This document shows positions 1 through 6,891 of a DNA stretch of 50,961 nt, piece after piece. This DNA comes from Parasulfuritortus sp036391875 (GTDB taxonomy: Bacteria; Pseudomonadota; Gammaproteobacteria; Burkholderiales; Thiobacillaceae): positions 1-50,961 of the forward strand of contig DASVZA010000029.1 in the NCBI GenBank assembly GCA_036391875.1. The letters run 5' to 3'. Position numbers and translations under genes: made by a program. The notes under the pieces are model-generated. The model had not been told where the DNA came from. It searched no databases and saw nothing but the letters and a program-made list of their open reading frames with translations. Within the stretch, counting starts at the first letter, position 1. Every line of letters begins with the position of its first letter.

Positions 1-2
1 TC

Positions 3-140
3 TCGCAAGAGGATTGGGAAGACCGGCGCGACATCTACGTTGCGAGCGATAACGCTCCAGGTTGGGCGCAGCGTCCGACCTTCCCGCTCGGGCTTACCCG
101 AGTACAGCAACTTCGATTTCAAAATACAAGGTTGGGCTGA
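3..140 (+). CDS. Possible 3' end of a truncated upstream gene
   Basis: An open frame enters from the left edge and stops with TGA at 138-140, giving 45 codons rich in charged and aromatic residues (it begins SQEDWEDRRDIY). I do not recognise a family. Two other frames are also open for part of this stretch, so coding is not certain. If real, it is the C-terminal tail of a gene that lies mostly outside the window. The last codons run into the first palindromic repeat. Confidence 0.25.
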   Translation, partial: SQEDWEDRRDIYVASDNAPGWAQRPTFPLGLTRVQQLRFQNTRLG

Positions 141-208
141 CACAAGGAAGCCCAACACTGTTATTGGGCAACTCGTTGGGCTTCGCTACGCTCTACCCAA
201 CCTACGAG
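131..208. repeat. Palindromic GTTGGG/CCCAAC intergenic repeat pair
   Basis: Two adjacent hairpins lie here. The first has arms GTTGGGC (131-137) and GCCCAAC (150-156). The second has CTCG plus TTGGG (172-180) pairing with CCCAAC plus CGAG (196-208), around a loop with the CTTCGCTACGCTC core. GTTGGGCTTCGCTACGCTCT-type units are widespread intergenic repeats in environmental Proteobacteria; this attribution is from memory. They sit directly upstream of the low-GC gene at 254. Confidence 0.6.
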
Positions 209-253
209 TTCTGTTCTAAATAGAGTCAACACATAGCAAGAGAAAGAAATTTC

Positions 254-1498
254 ATGAAGCCACAATGGGATGCACAAATTACACAGATCGCCTCTGCTAT
301 AGAAATGTATCGTGAGCTTTCCACAAAGCTGCCCCCATCCTTCAATACGTCCCAAGGTATACCCGTCACCACGGAGGAACTCGGCAGGGCATTCGAGCAA
401 GTCTATACGGCATTGTTGCAAGTCTATGAAAGCATCAACGTTGATCCGATTCTGTTAGGAATACATCAATCTGGTGTTCTTAACCCTATTGGACAAATCG
501 CAGCAATGGTCAATAACCTACGAGCGAATCCAGCCCAAGCCCAACAATTTCTCGATCAAATCGCCCAGCAACTATGGGCACTACGTGCCTCTTTGGTCTG
601 GCTTCTCCCTTCCACCGTCAGCCTTGGGGAATTTTGCAAGACCGTAGCGGAGTTTGATCTCGAAACGAAAATCGCATCACTTCAGCGTCTGACAACTGAA
701 TATGCTGAAGCAGTTAGCAAAGCGAAAGATGTAAGCAACGAAATCGTTCAGCAACAGCAGCAAATCTCGTCCTTAGTTGATTCAATCAAAGCTTCTGAAC
801 GGGAGACATCCACCGCAAAAACAAATTCGGAGTCCAGTGCCGCAACTGCGGCCTCCAACAAGGAGGCTATCGCCCAACAACTAACGGAATTAGTTGGTGG
901 AAACGAAGAACTGTCCCGACTACTTACCGAAGTTGAATCCCTCCGAGAGAAAGCAGTTAGTACGCTCGAAAGCACCAGCAAGGTTGCTTTAGCAGCTTCG
1001 TTTTCCTCACGTGCGGATGAACTAGCGAAAGCAAGAAAATGGTGGCTAGGCGCTTTCATCACCGGAATTACTGCCATGTTAGTAGCAACAATCGCAGGGC
1101 TTCTGGGAGTGCTGAACTTACCCCCCGTTTTTCAAAATAATCAGCTTGAATTTGGTTCCCTGTTAGCCAGGGCCGCCGTCTTTGGTCCGCTTATATGGTT
1201 TACATGGTTCTCGGTGCGCCAATATGGAAACACCGTGAAGTTGATAGAGGATTACGCCTTCAAAGAGGCATCAGCGCTGGCATTTGTCGGTTATCAGCGC
1301 GAGATGGGTGATGACAACAGAATGATTCAATTGCTACGTGAATCTGCGATCAACAATTTCGGGAGTCAGCCAACGCGAATTTTCGAAAAGTCTGATCCTG
1401 CATCGCCGCTACACGAACTTTTGGATAAAGCACTGGAGAAAGGTGCTGTTGATAAATTTATAGAATTGGTTAAGGCATTGTCCCCAGGAAAACGTTGA
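254..1498 (+). CDS. Two-TM coiled-coil protein of unknown function
   Basis: A 414-residue protein. Residues 1-130 are mostly helical and hydrophilic. About 140-245 form a long coiled coil rich in Gln, Ser, Glu and Ala. Two hydrophobic helices follow at about 264-285 and 305-322, then a C-terminal cytoplasmic region of about 90 residues. No enzymatic motif is visible. The architecture resembles membrane-anchored DUF6161-like proteins of unknown function, which I recall being found in variable genome regions; that similarity is a guess from overall form. Base composition is clearly lower in GC than every neighbour and codon use is relaxed. The gene lies between two unrelated palindromic repeats with no operon partner. 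These are signs of acquisition. The ATG follows a weak purine-rich stretch (AAGAGAAAG). A role in stress or phage response is possible but not shown. Confidence 0.8.
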   Translation: MKPQWDAQITQIASAIEMYRELSTKLPPSFNTSQGIPVTTEELGRAFEQVYTALLQVYESINVDPILLGIHQSGVLNPIGQIAAMVNNLRANPAQAQQFLDQIAQQLWALRASLVWLLPSTVSLGEFCKTVAEFDLETKIASLQRLTTEYAEAVSKAKDVSNEIVQQQQQISSLVDSIKASERETSTAKTNSESSAATAASNKEAIAQQLTELVGGNEELSRLLTEVESLREKAVSTLESTSKVALAASFSSRADELAKARKWWLGAFITGITAMLVATIAGLLGVLNLPPVFQNNQLEFGSLLARAAVFGPLIWFTWFSVRQYGNTVKLIEDYAFKEASALAFVGYQREMGDDNRMIQLLRESAINNFGSQPTRIFEKSDPASPLHELLDKALEKGAVDKFIELVKALSPGKR

Positions 1499-1515
1499 CA
1501 TGTTGTTGCAGCAAG

Positions 1516-1597
1516 CGTAGGGCGGATGAGCCGTAGGCGTAATCCGCCGAATGAATGCCGAACCCGACAGAAGGCGTTACCGCTTTTCCGCCCTACG
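1516..1597. repeat. 82-bp MITE-like element with 11-bp terminal inverted repeats
   Basis: CGTAGGGCGGA (1516-1526) is exactly mirrored by TCCGCCCTACG (1587-1597). Inside are further short palindromic pieces, including GGCGGATGAGCC and AATCCGCCG. The GTAGGGCGGAT...ATCCGCC family is a common short intergenic repeat in Proteobacteria (from memory). It fills nearly all the space between the low-GC gene and the dapB stop codon. No transposase is present, so any movement would depend on an enzyme elsewhere. Confidence 0.7.
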
Positions 1598-1599
1598 GC

Positions 1600-2403
1600 T
1601 TATTTCAGACCCAGCACGTCCTGCATGTCGAACAAGCCGTTCTGCTTGCCGGCCAGGAAACGCGCGGCGCGCAGGGCGCCGTTGGCGAAGGTCATCCGGC
1701 TGGAGGCCTTGTGGGTGATCTCGACCCGCTCGCCGACCGCGGCGAACAGCGCGGTGTGGTCGCCGACGATGTCGCCGCCGCGCACCGTGGCGAAGCCGAT
1801 GGTGGAGGGCTGGCGTTCGCCGGTCACGCCTTCGCGGCCGTAGACGGCGCATTCCTTGAGGTCGCGGCCCAGGGCATTGGCGATCACCTCGCCCATGCGC
1901 AGGGCGGTGCCGGACGGCGCGTCGACCTTGTGCCGGTGGTGGGCCTCGACGATCTCGATGTCGTAGCCTTCGTTCAGCACCCGGCTGGCGATGTCGAGCA
2001 GCTTGAATACCAGGTTCACGCCGACACTCATGTTGGGCGCGAAGACGATGGGGATATCCTTGGCGGCGGCGGCGATGGCGGCCTTGCCGGCGTCATCGAA
2101 GCCGGTGGTGCCGATGATCAGCGCCACCTTGTGCTTCTTGCACAGCTCGATGTGGGCCAGGGTCGCTTCCGGGCGGGTGAAGTCGATCAGGGCGCCGGCG
2201 CCTTTCAGGGCGGCGTCGCTGTCGTCGCTGATCGCCACCTGCTGCGGCATGCCGACCAGCTCGCCGGCGTCGCGGCCGACGAAGGGGCTGCCGGCGCGTT
2301 CAAGGGCGGCGTGAAGGTGCATGTCTGGCGCGGCGGCGACGGCCTCGAGCAGGGCCCGGCCCATCCGGCCGGAGGAACCGGCGATGGCGATGCCCAGGGT
2401 CAT
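1600..2403 (-). CDS. dapB: 4-hydroxy-tetrahydrodipicolinate reductase DapB
   Basis: DapB reduces 4-hydroxy-tetrahydrodipicolinate with NAD(P)H in the diaminopimelate/lysine pathway, which feeds peptidoglycan synthesis. The 267-residue protein is of typical length. It has an N-terminal Rossmann motif (IAIAGSSGRMGRAL, near residue 4), the GTTGF substrate-binding loop, and the catalytic signature EAHHRHKVDAPSGTA with the His-His pair and the Lys of the active site. The ATG overlaps the TGA of bamE as ATGA (2400-2403), so the two are translationally coupled. The stop abuts a MITE-like repeat. Identity is secure. Confidence 0.97.
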   Translation of the reverse strand: MTLGIAIAGSSGRMGRALLEAVAAAPDMHLHAALERAGSPFVGRDAGELVGMPQQVAISDDSDAALKGAGALIDFTRPEATLAHIELCKKHKVALIIGTTGFDDAGKAAIAAAAKDIPIVFAPNMSVGVNLVFKLLDIASRVLNEGYDIEIVEAHHRHKVDAPSGTALRMGEVIANALGRDLKECAVYGREGVTGERQPSTIGFATVRGGDIVGDHTALFAAVGERVEITHKASSRMTFANGALRAARFLAGKQNGLFDMQDVLGLK

Positions 2404-2813
2404 TGCTTGGTCTCCGTCGGGGCGGCAGCGGCGGGTTTGTCGGCGGCCGGCTGGTCGGCGGCGGGCGCCTTGGCCTCGGCAGGCTTGATGTCGCCTTCCA
2501 GGCCCTTGAACTTGTCGTTCTCGTCGAACAGGACGGTGATGTGGCGCCGCTCGACGATCTTGTCGTTCTTCTCGAGCAGGTAGACGTAGTCCCAGCGATC
2601 CTTGTGGAACGGATCGACGATCAGGGGCGTGCCCAGCACGAAACGGACCTGGGACGGCGACATGCCCGGCTTGAGCTGGCTCAGCATCTCCTGGGTCACC
2701 AGGTTGCCCTGCTGGACTTCGATGCGGTACGGATGCACATAGGAAAGGGGGTTCCAGCTGCTGCAACCGGCCAGCACGACAGCCAACAGAGTCGATATCA
2801 ATAAAGTCTTCAT
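2400..2813 (-). CDS. bamE: Outer-membrane assembly lipoprotein BamE (SmpA/OmlA)
   Basis: BamE is a small lipoprotein of the BAM complex, which inserts beta-barrel proteins into the outer membrane. The 137-residue product starts with a lipoprotein signal ending LAVVLAGC, so Cys17 would be lipidated. The SmpA/OmlA core follows: YRIEVQQGN, the LKPGMSPSQVRFVLGTP block and the DRWDYVY motif. The C-terminal 30 residues are an Ala/Pro/Lys-rich low-complexity tail (AADQPAADKPAAAA), longer than in short BamE proteins. The start at 2813 is chosen because it gives a proper lipoprotein signal; upstream in-frame codons do not. The gene is divergent from fur, a classic arrangement. Confidence 0.95.
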   Translation of the reverse strand: MKTLLISTLLAVVLAGCSSWNPLSYVHPYRIEVQQGNLVTQEMLSQLKPGMSPSQVRFVLGTPLIVDPFHKDRWDYVYLLEKNDKIVERRHITVLFDENDKFKGLEGDIKPAEAKAPAADQPAADKPAAAAPTETKQ

Positions 2814-2832
2814 GGATGAATCCCACGGTAAA

Positions 2833-2853
2833 GGCGCGTTATGATAACGCGCC
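2833..2853. promoter_or_regulatory. Perfect palindrome between bamE and fur covering divergent -10 boxes
   Basis: Arms GGCGCGTTAT (2833-2842) and ATAACGCGCC (2844-2853) flank a single G. The centre supplies TATGAT on the plus strand and TATCAT on the minus strand, both plausible -10 hexamers, 20-35 bases before the fur and bamE starts. It does not match the usual Fur box (GATAAT repeats). A shared divergent promoter with an operator is inferred from symmetry and position. Confidence 0.5.
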
Positions 2854-2874
2854 GGACTAGAACGAGTCACACTT

Positions 2875-3327
2875 ATGACCAGCGGAGACCAACTTAAAAG
2901 CCTGGGCCTGAAGGCAACCGGCCCTCGCATGAAAATCCTGCAGCTCTTCGAGGACGAGGAACTATCGCATCTCTCGGCCGAGGAAATCTATCGCATGCTG
3001 CTGGCCGAACACGAGGATGTCGGCCTGGCCACGGTCTATCGCGTGCTGACCCAGTTCGAGCAGGCCGGCATCCTGGTCCGCCACCGCTTCGACAACGACA
3101 AGTCGGTCTACGAGCTGAACAAGGGCGGCCATCACGACCACCTGCTCTGCATCCAGTGCGGCCGGGTGGAGGAATTCTACGACGCCGAGATCGAAAAGCG
3201 GCAGCGGCAGATCGCCGCCGAACGGGGCTTCAAGATCCACGACCACTGCCTCTATCTGTACGTCGATTGCGTCAAGGACGACTGCCCATACAAGAGCGGG
3301 GCGGGAAAGGCCAGACACGAACCGTAA
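2875..3327 (+). CDS. fur: Ferric uptake regulator Fur
   Basis: Fur is a cytoplasmic dimeric repressor that binds DNA when loaded with Fe(II) and controls iron uptake. The 150-residue protein has the N-terminal winged helix (LKATGPRMKILQLF, then SAEEIYRMLL and GLATVYRVLTQFEQAGI). A metal-binding dimerisation domain follows, with HHDH at 86-89, the zinc pair C92/C95 (CIQC) and a second pair C132/C137 (CVKDDC). Length and motifs are standard for betaproteobacterial Fur. It is divergent from bamE across a 61-base gap holding a perfect palindrome. The arginase coding region begins immediately after, or overlapping, its TAA. Confidence 0.97.
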   Translation: MTSGDQLKSLGLKATGPRMKILQLFEDEELSHLSAEEIYRMLLAEHEDVGLATVYRVLTQFEQAGILVRHRFDNDKSVYELNKGGHHDHLLCIQCGRVEEFYDAEIEKRQRQIAAERGFKIHDHCLYLYVDCVKDDCPYKSGAGKARHEP

Positions 3328-3394
3328 GCGGATTCGCATCATCGGCGCCGCCAGCGGCATCGGCGCCCGGGATACCGGCTGCGAGGACGGCCCG

Positions 3395-4204
3395 GTGGCC
3401 TTCCATCATTCCCGCGCCTGGCGCGAACTGGAACACCATCCCGCGCTCGACTGGGACCGCACGCTGTTCCCCGTCGGCGACCGCAGCCTGTCGGTCACCA
3501 ACCGGGTCGCCGGCCTGTGCCGGCATCTGGCCGACGAAGTGGCGCTCACCCTGGCCAGCGGGCAGTTTCCGGTGGTGGTCGGCGGCGACCATTCGGTTGC
3601 CATCGGCACCTGGAGCGGGGTCGCCCGCCACGTCGCCGCCCCCGTCGGCCTGCTCTGGATCGACGCCCACATGGACAGCCACACCCCGGAAACGACCTAC
3701 TCCGGCGCCATCCACGGCATGCCGCTGGCCTGCCTGCTGGGCCAGGGCGACAAGCGCCTGCTCGACATCGGCCTGACCGGCGGCCAGCTGATCCCGGCCC
3801 ACACCGTGGTGTTCGGCGCCCGCAGCTTCGAGCCCGAGGAAGCCGAATTCCTGGAGCGGATGCGGGTGCGGGTCTTCGGCGAGGAGGAGATTGAGCGGGA
3901 CGGCTTCCGGGCCGCCTTCGACGCCGCGCTGGCCATCGTCCGGGGCGCGCCGAACGGCTTTGGCATCTCGATCGACCTGGATGCCATCGACCCGAGCATC
4001 GCGCCGGGCGTCGGCTCGCCCGAGCCGGACGGGCTCACCGCCGCCGACGTGCTGGCCGGCCTGGACGAACTGGCCGACAATGAAAATCTGCTCTGTTTGG
4101 AAATCGTCGAATACAACCCCGACCGGGATCGCCACGGCATCACGGCCAAGCTGATCGGCGGACTGATCAAGGAAATCCTGCCGGCCGGATCGAAAGCCCG
4201 CTGA
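3395..4204 (+). CDS. Arginase/agmatinase-family ureohydrolase with unusual start
   Basis: Binuclear-manganese ureohydrolase, most arginase-like (arginine to ornithine and urea). Metal-binding blocks are visible: GGDHSVAIG, the DAHMD motif (LLWIDAHMDSHTP), and SIDLDAIDPSIAPGVGSPEPDG-type sequence near the C-terminus. The first standard start codon is GTG at 3395. The 21 codons in front, from 3332, read IRIIGAASGIGARDTGCEDG, the conserved N-terminal strand and loop of the family. The frame stays open back into fur with no ATG, GTG or TTG. Translation therefore probably begins upstream, perhaps at ATT 3332 just after the fur TAA, or there is a sequencing error or recent mutation. The coordinates give the standard-start version (269 residues); with the extra segment it would be about 290, close to bacterial arginases. 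Agmatinase is the alternative. Confidence 0.85.
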   Translation: MAFHHSRAWRELEHHPALDWDRTLFPVGDRSLSVTNRVAGLCRHLADEVALTLASGQFPVVVGGDHSVAIGTWSGVARHVAAPVGLLWIDAHMDSHTPETTYSGAIHGMPLACLLGQGDKRLLDIGLTGGQLIPAHTVVFGARSFEPEEAEFLERMRVRVFGEEEIERDGFRAAFDAALAIVRGAPNGFGISIDLDAIDPSIAPGVGSPEPDGLTAADVLAGLDELADNENLLCLEIVEYNPDRDRHGITAKLIGGLIKEILPAGSKAR

Positions 4205-4225
4205 CCAGGCCCCGGCTTATTGGTC

Positions 4226-4284
4226 ATTCCCGCGCAGGCGGGAATCCAGGTATGGATTCGACTGGGCTCCCGCCTGCGCGGGAG
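4226..4284. repeat. dRS3-like inverted repeat (ATTCCC-N8-GGGAAT)
   Basis: ATTCCCGCGCAGGCGGGAAT at 4226-4245 fits exactly the ATTCCC-N8-GGGAAT pattern known as dRS3 in Neisseria. A second palindrome, CTCCCGCCTGCGCGGGAG, lies at 4267-4284. CCCGCGCAGGCGGGA of the first is the reverse complement of TCCCGCCTGCGCGGG of the second, so the pair can also fold as one long stem. It separates the convergent arginase and recN genes and could act as a bidirectional terminator or as a target for dRS3-specific integration. Confidence 0.65.
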
Positions 4285-4305
4285 CGACGCGAATCGGCCG
4301 CCCCC

Positions 4306-5952
4306 TCAGCTGCCCAGCATCTCTTCCGCGTGCTTGCGGGTGGTGTCGGTGATCTTGACGCCGCCCAGCATGCGGGCGATCTCTTCGACCCGCTGCGCCT
4401 TGTCGAGCGGCTCGACCCGGCTGCGGGCGCGGCCGGACACGGTCTCCTTGCTGACCCGGAAATGGTGGCCGGCGCTGGCCGCCACCTGGGGCAGATGGGT
4501 CACGCACAGCACCTGGCGCTGCTTGCCCAGGTCGGCCAGCATGCGGCCGACGATCTCGGCCACGCCGCCGCCGATGCCGGCGTCGACTTCGTCGAAGATC
4601 AGGCTCGGCGCGCCGGAGATCTGCGACAGGATGGTCTGCAGGGCCAGGCCGATGCGCGACAGCTCGCCGCCCGACGCGGTCTTGGCCAGCGGCTTCAGGC
4701 CCTGGCCGGCGTGGGGCGAGACCTGGAACTCGACCGACTCCTGACCGCCGGCCTCCGGTGCGCAGGGTTCCAGGGCCGCGGCAAAGCTGCCGCCCTGCAT
4801 GGACAGTTTCTGCATGGCCTGGCTGACCGACTTGGCCAGGCTGGCCGCGCCCTTCTTGCGCTTGGCGCTCAGCTCGGTCGCCACCTTGTCGTACTCGCCG
4901 CGCGCCTTCTCCGCCTCCCGGCGCAGGCCCTCCGGATCGGCCAGCCGCTCCAGCTCGGCCAGGCGGGCGCCGGACTCGGCCAGCAGGCCGGGCAGCTCCT
5001 CGGGCCGGACCCGGAACTTGCGGGCGGCGTCGTTGACCTGGGCCAGCCGGGCCTCGGCCTGCTCCAGCAGGGCCGGATCGAGGTCGACCCGCTCGGCGTA
5101 GTGGCCGAGGTCGCGGGCGGCCTCCTCCATCTGGATCAGGCCGCTTTCCAGCATGTCGAGCGGCGACTTCAGGGCCGGGTCGATCTCGGCCAGGTCGGCC
5201 AGCCGGCCCCGGGCAGACTGCAGCAGGCCGATGGCGCCCTGGCCGTCCTCGTCGAGCATGGCGACGACCTGCTGGGCGCCCTGGATCAGCTCGGCGGCGT
5301 GCGCCAGCCGGCGATGGTCGTCCTGCAGGGTCAGCCATTCCTCGAGATGGAAGTTCAGCGCGGTCAACTCGTCCACCTGCCATTGCAGGCGTTCGCGCTC
5401 CGCCGCTGCCTCGGAGGCATGCCGCTCGGCCTCGTCGAGGGCCTTGACCAGTTTCTGCCAGGCCCGCCAGGTCTCGGCGGTCCTGGCCGCCAGCGCCTCG
5501 CTGCCGCTGTAGGCGTCGAGGATCCGGCGCTGCTCGCCGGCCCGCAGCAGGGAGTAATGGGCATGCTGGCCGTGGATGTCAACCAGGAATTCGCCGGCCT
5601 CCTTGAGCTGGGCCAGGGTCGCCGGCCGGCCGTTGATGAAGGCGCGCGAGCGGCCGCCGGCATCGATCACCCGGCGCAGCAGCAGGTCGCTCTCCTCGCC
5701 GTCCAGGCCGTTCTCGGCCAGCCAGGCGGCCAGTTCGGCCGGCGGCTCGAAGGCGGCGGCCACTTCGGCCCGTTCGGCGCCGTCGCGGATCACGCCGGTT
5801 TCGGCCCGGCCGCCCAGGACCAGTTGCAGGGCGTCGAGCAGGATGGATTTGCCGGCCCCGGTCTCGCCGGTGAGGGCGGAGAAGCCGGCATCGAATTCCA
5901 GGTCGAGCCGGTCGACCAGGACGAAGTCGCGGATGGACAGGGACAGGAGCAT
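4306..5952 (-). CDS. recN: DNA repair ATPase RecN
   Basis: RecN is an SMC-like ATPase that acts with RecA at double-strand breaks. The 548-residue protein opens with MLLSLSIRDFVLVDRLDLEF and the Walker A GETGAGKS at 29-36. Its C-terminal half has the ABC signature region (KTASGGELSRIGLALQ) and the Walker B LIFDEVDAGIGG near 450, followed by VTHLPQVAA. Between them lies a long Ala/Glu/Leu-rich coiled coil, as expected. It is followed after 10 bases by nadK on its 5' side, the common nadK-recN order, and is probably in one transcript with it. Length matches the family. Confidence 0.97.
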   Translation of the reverse strand: MLLSLSIRDFVLVDRLDLEFDAGFSALTGETGAGKSILLDALQLVLGGRAETGVIRDGAERAEVAAAFEPPAELAAWLAENGLDGEESDLLLRRVIDAGGRSRAFINGRPATLAQLKEAGEFLVDIHGQHAHYSLLRAGEQRRILDAYSGSEALAARTAETWRAWQKLVKALDEAERHASEAAAERERLQWQVDELTALNFHLEEWLTLQDDHRRLAHAAELIQGAQQVVAMLDEDGQGAIGLLQSARGRLADLAEIDPALKSPLDMLESGLIQMEEAARDLGHYAERVDLDPALLEQAEARLAQVNDAARKFRVRPEELPGLLAESGARLAELERLADPEGLRREAEKARGEYDKVATELSAKRKKGAASLAKSVSQAMQKLSMQGGSFAAALEPCAPEAGGQESVEFQVSPHAGQGLKPLAKTASGGELSRIGLALQTILSQISGAPSLIFDEVDAGIGGGVAEIVGRMLADLGKQRQVLCVTHLPQVAASAGHHFRVSKETVSGRARSRVEPLDKAQRVEEIARMLGGVKITDTTRKHAEEMLGS

Positions 5953-5962
5953 TAAGAGCCCT

Positions 5963-6835
5963 TCACAGCTTTTCGCCCCAGTGCAGCTTCTGGCGCAGGG
6001 TGTCGTAATAGTTGTGGTCCATGGGCTGCAGCAGGCGGACGCTGTGCTTGGCGCGCTGGATGACCACCCGGTCGCCCACCGTCATGTCGCGGTGGTTCTG
6101 GCCGTCGACGTGGAGCCGGGCGTCGTCGGCGTGGATCAGGTTGATCTCGATCTCGGAATGGCTGTTCACGGCGATGGGCCGGCCCGACAGGGTATGCGGG
6201 CAGATCGGCGTCAGCACGAAGGCCTCCAGGGTCGGGTGCAGGATCGGGCCGCCGGCCGACAGGGCGTAGGCGGTCGAGCCTGTCGGCGAGGCCAGCACCA
6301 GGCCGTCGGCCCGCTGGCTGTAGACGAATTTGTTGTCGATGTAGACCTCGAACTCGATCAGCCGGCCCATGCTGCCCTTGCTGACCACGACGTCGTTGAA
6401 GGCATAGGTCTGGAACTGGAGTTCGCCGCCCCGCTCCAGCGCGCAGTCGAGCATGATGCGGTTTTCCTCGACGTAATGGCCGGCCAGCATCTCGTCCAGG
6501 GTGGTGAACATGGTGTCGACCGAGACGTCGGTCAGGAAGCCGAGCCGGCCCTGGTTGATGCCGATCAGCGGCACCCGGTGATCGACCAGGTTGCGGGCGA
6601 TGGTCAGCATGGTGCCGTCGCCGCCCATGACGATGGCCAGGTCGATGTCGTTGGCGATCTCCATCAACGGCGCGCAGGGGAGGTCGGTCATCTGGCAGAA
6701 TTCGGCGGTGTGCGTCGAAAGCACCACCTCGCACCCTTTTTCCTGCAGGAATGCAGCCAGCCGCAGCATGTAGCTGCTGACGCTGGTACTGTTGTGCTTG
6801 CAGACCAGGGCGATCTTCTTGAATTTTTGTTCCAT
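5963..6835 (-). CDS. nadK: NAD kinase
   Basis: NadK phosphorylates NAD to NADP using ATP. The 290-residue protein carries the GGDGT motif at 71-75 with its catalytic Asp, the NQGRLGFLTD loop, and the conserved SPTGSTAYALSAGGPI segment that binds NAD. It lies 10 bases upstream of recN in the same direction and is divergent from hrcA. The ATG at 6835 sits only a few bases downstream of a consensus TATAAT on the same strand, suggesting a very short or absent 5' leader. No strong Shine-Dalgarno is visible. Confidence 0.97.
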   Translation of the reverse strand: MEQKFKKIALVCKHNSTSVSSYMLRLAAFLQEKGCEVVLSTHTAEFCQMTDLPCAPLMEIANDIDLAIVMGGDGTMLTIARNLVDHRVPLIGINQGRLGFLTDVSVDTMFTTLDEMLAGHYVEENRIMLDCALERGGELQFQTYAFNDVVVSKGSMGRLIEFEVYIDNKFVYSQRADGLVLASPTGSTAYALSAGGPILHPTLEAFVLTPICPHTLSGRPIAVNSHSEIEINLIHADDARLHVDGQNHRDMTVGDRVVIQRAKHSVRLLQPMDHNYYDTLRQKLHWGEKL

Positions 6836-6842
6836 AGCCGGA

Positions 6843-6848
6843 ATTATA
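6843..6848 (-). promoter_or_regulatory. Consensus -10 (TATAAT) just upstream of nadK
   Basis: The minus strand reads TATAAT at 6848-6843, seven bases before the nadK ATG. A T-rich stretch (CTTTTTTAAGG) lies about 17 bases further upstream in the -35 position. If used, transcription would start at or within a few bases of the ATG, making the mRNA leaderless or nearly so. Support is by motif and distance only. Confidence 0.4.
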
Positions 6849-6891
6849 GCGACGGCATCCTTAAAAAAGACGAGCGAACGACAATCCGGAC

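Noticed and set aside
24..253. Possible CRISPR-like repeats at the left edge
   Set aside because: The repeated GTTGGG/CCCAAC units are palindromic and few, with no spacer structure.
2814..2874. Fur box in the fur promoter
   Set aside because: The palindrome shows GTTATGATAAC but not the repeated GATAAT hexamers of a Fur box.
6836..6891. CIRCE element for HrcA autoregulation
   Set aside because: The nine-base inverted repeat TTAGCACTC-N9-GAGTGCTAA is not present upstream of hrcA.
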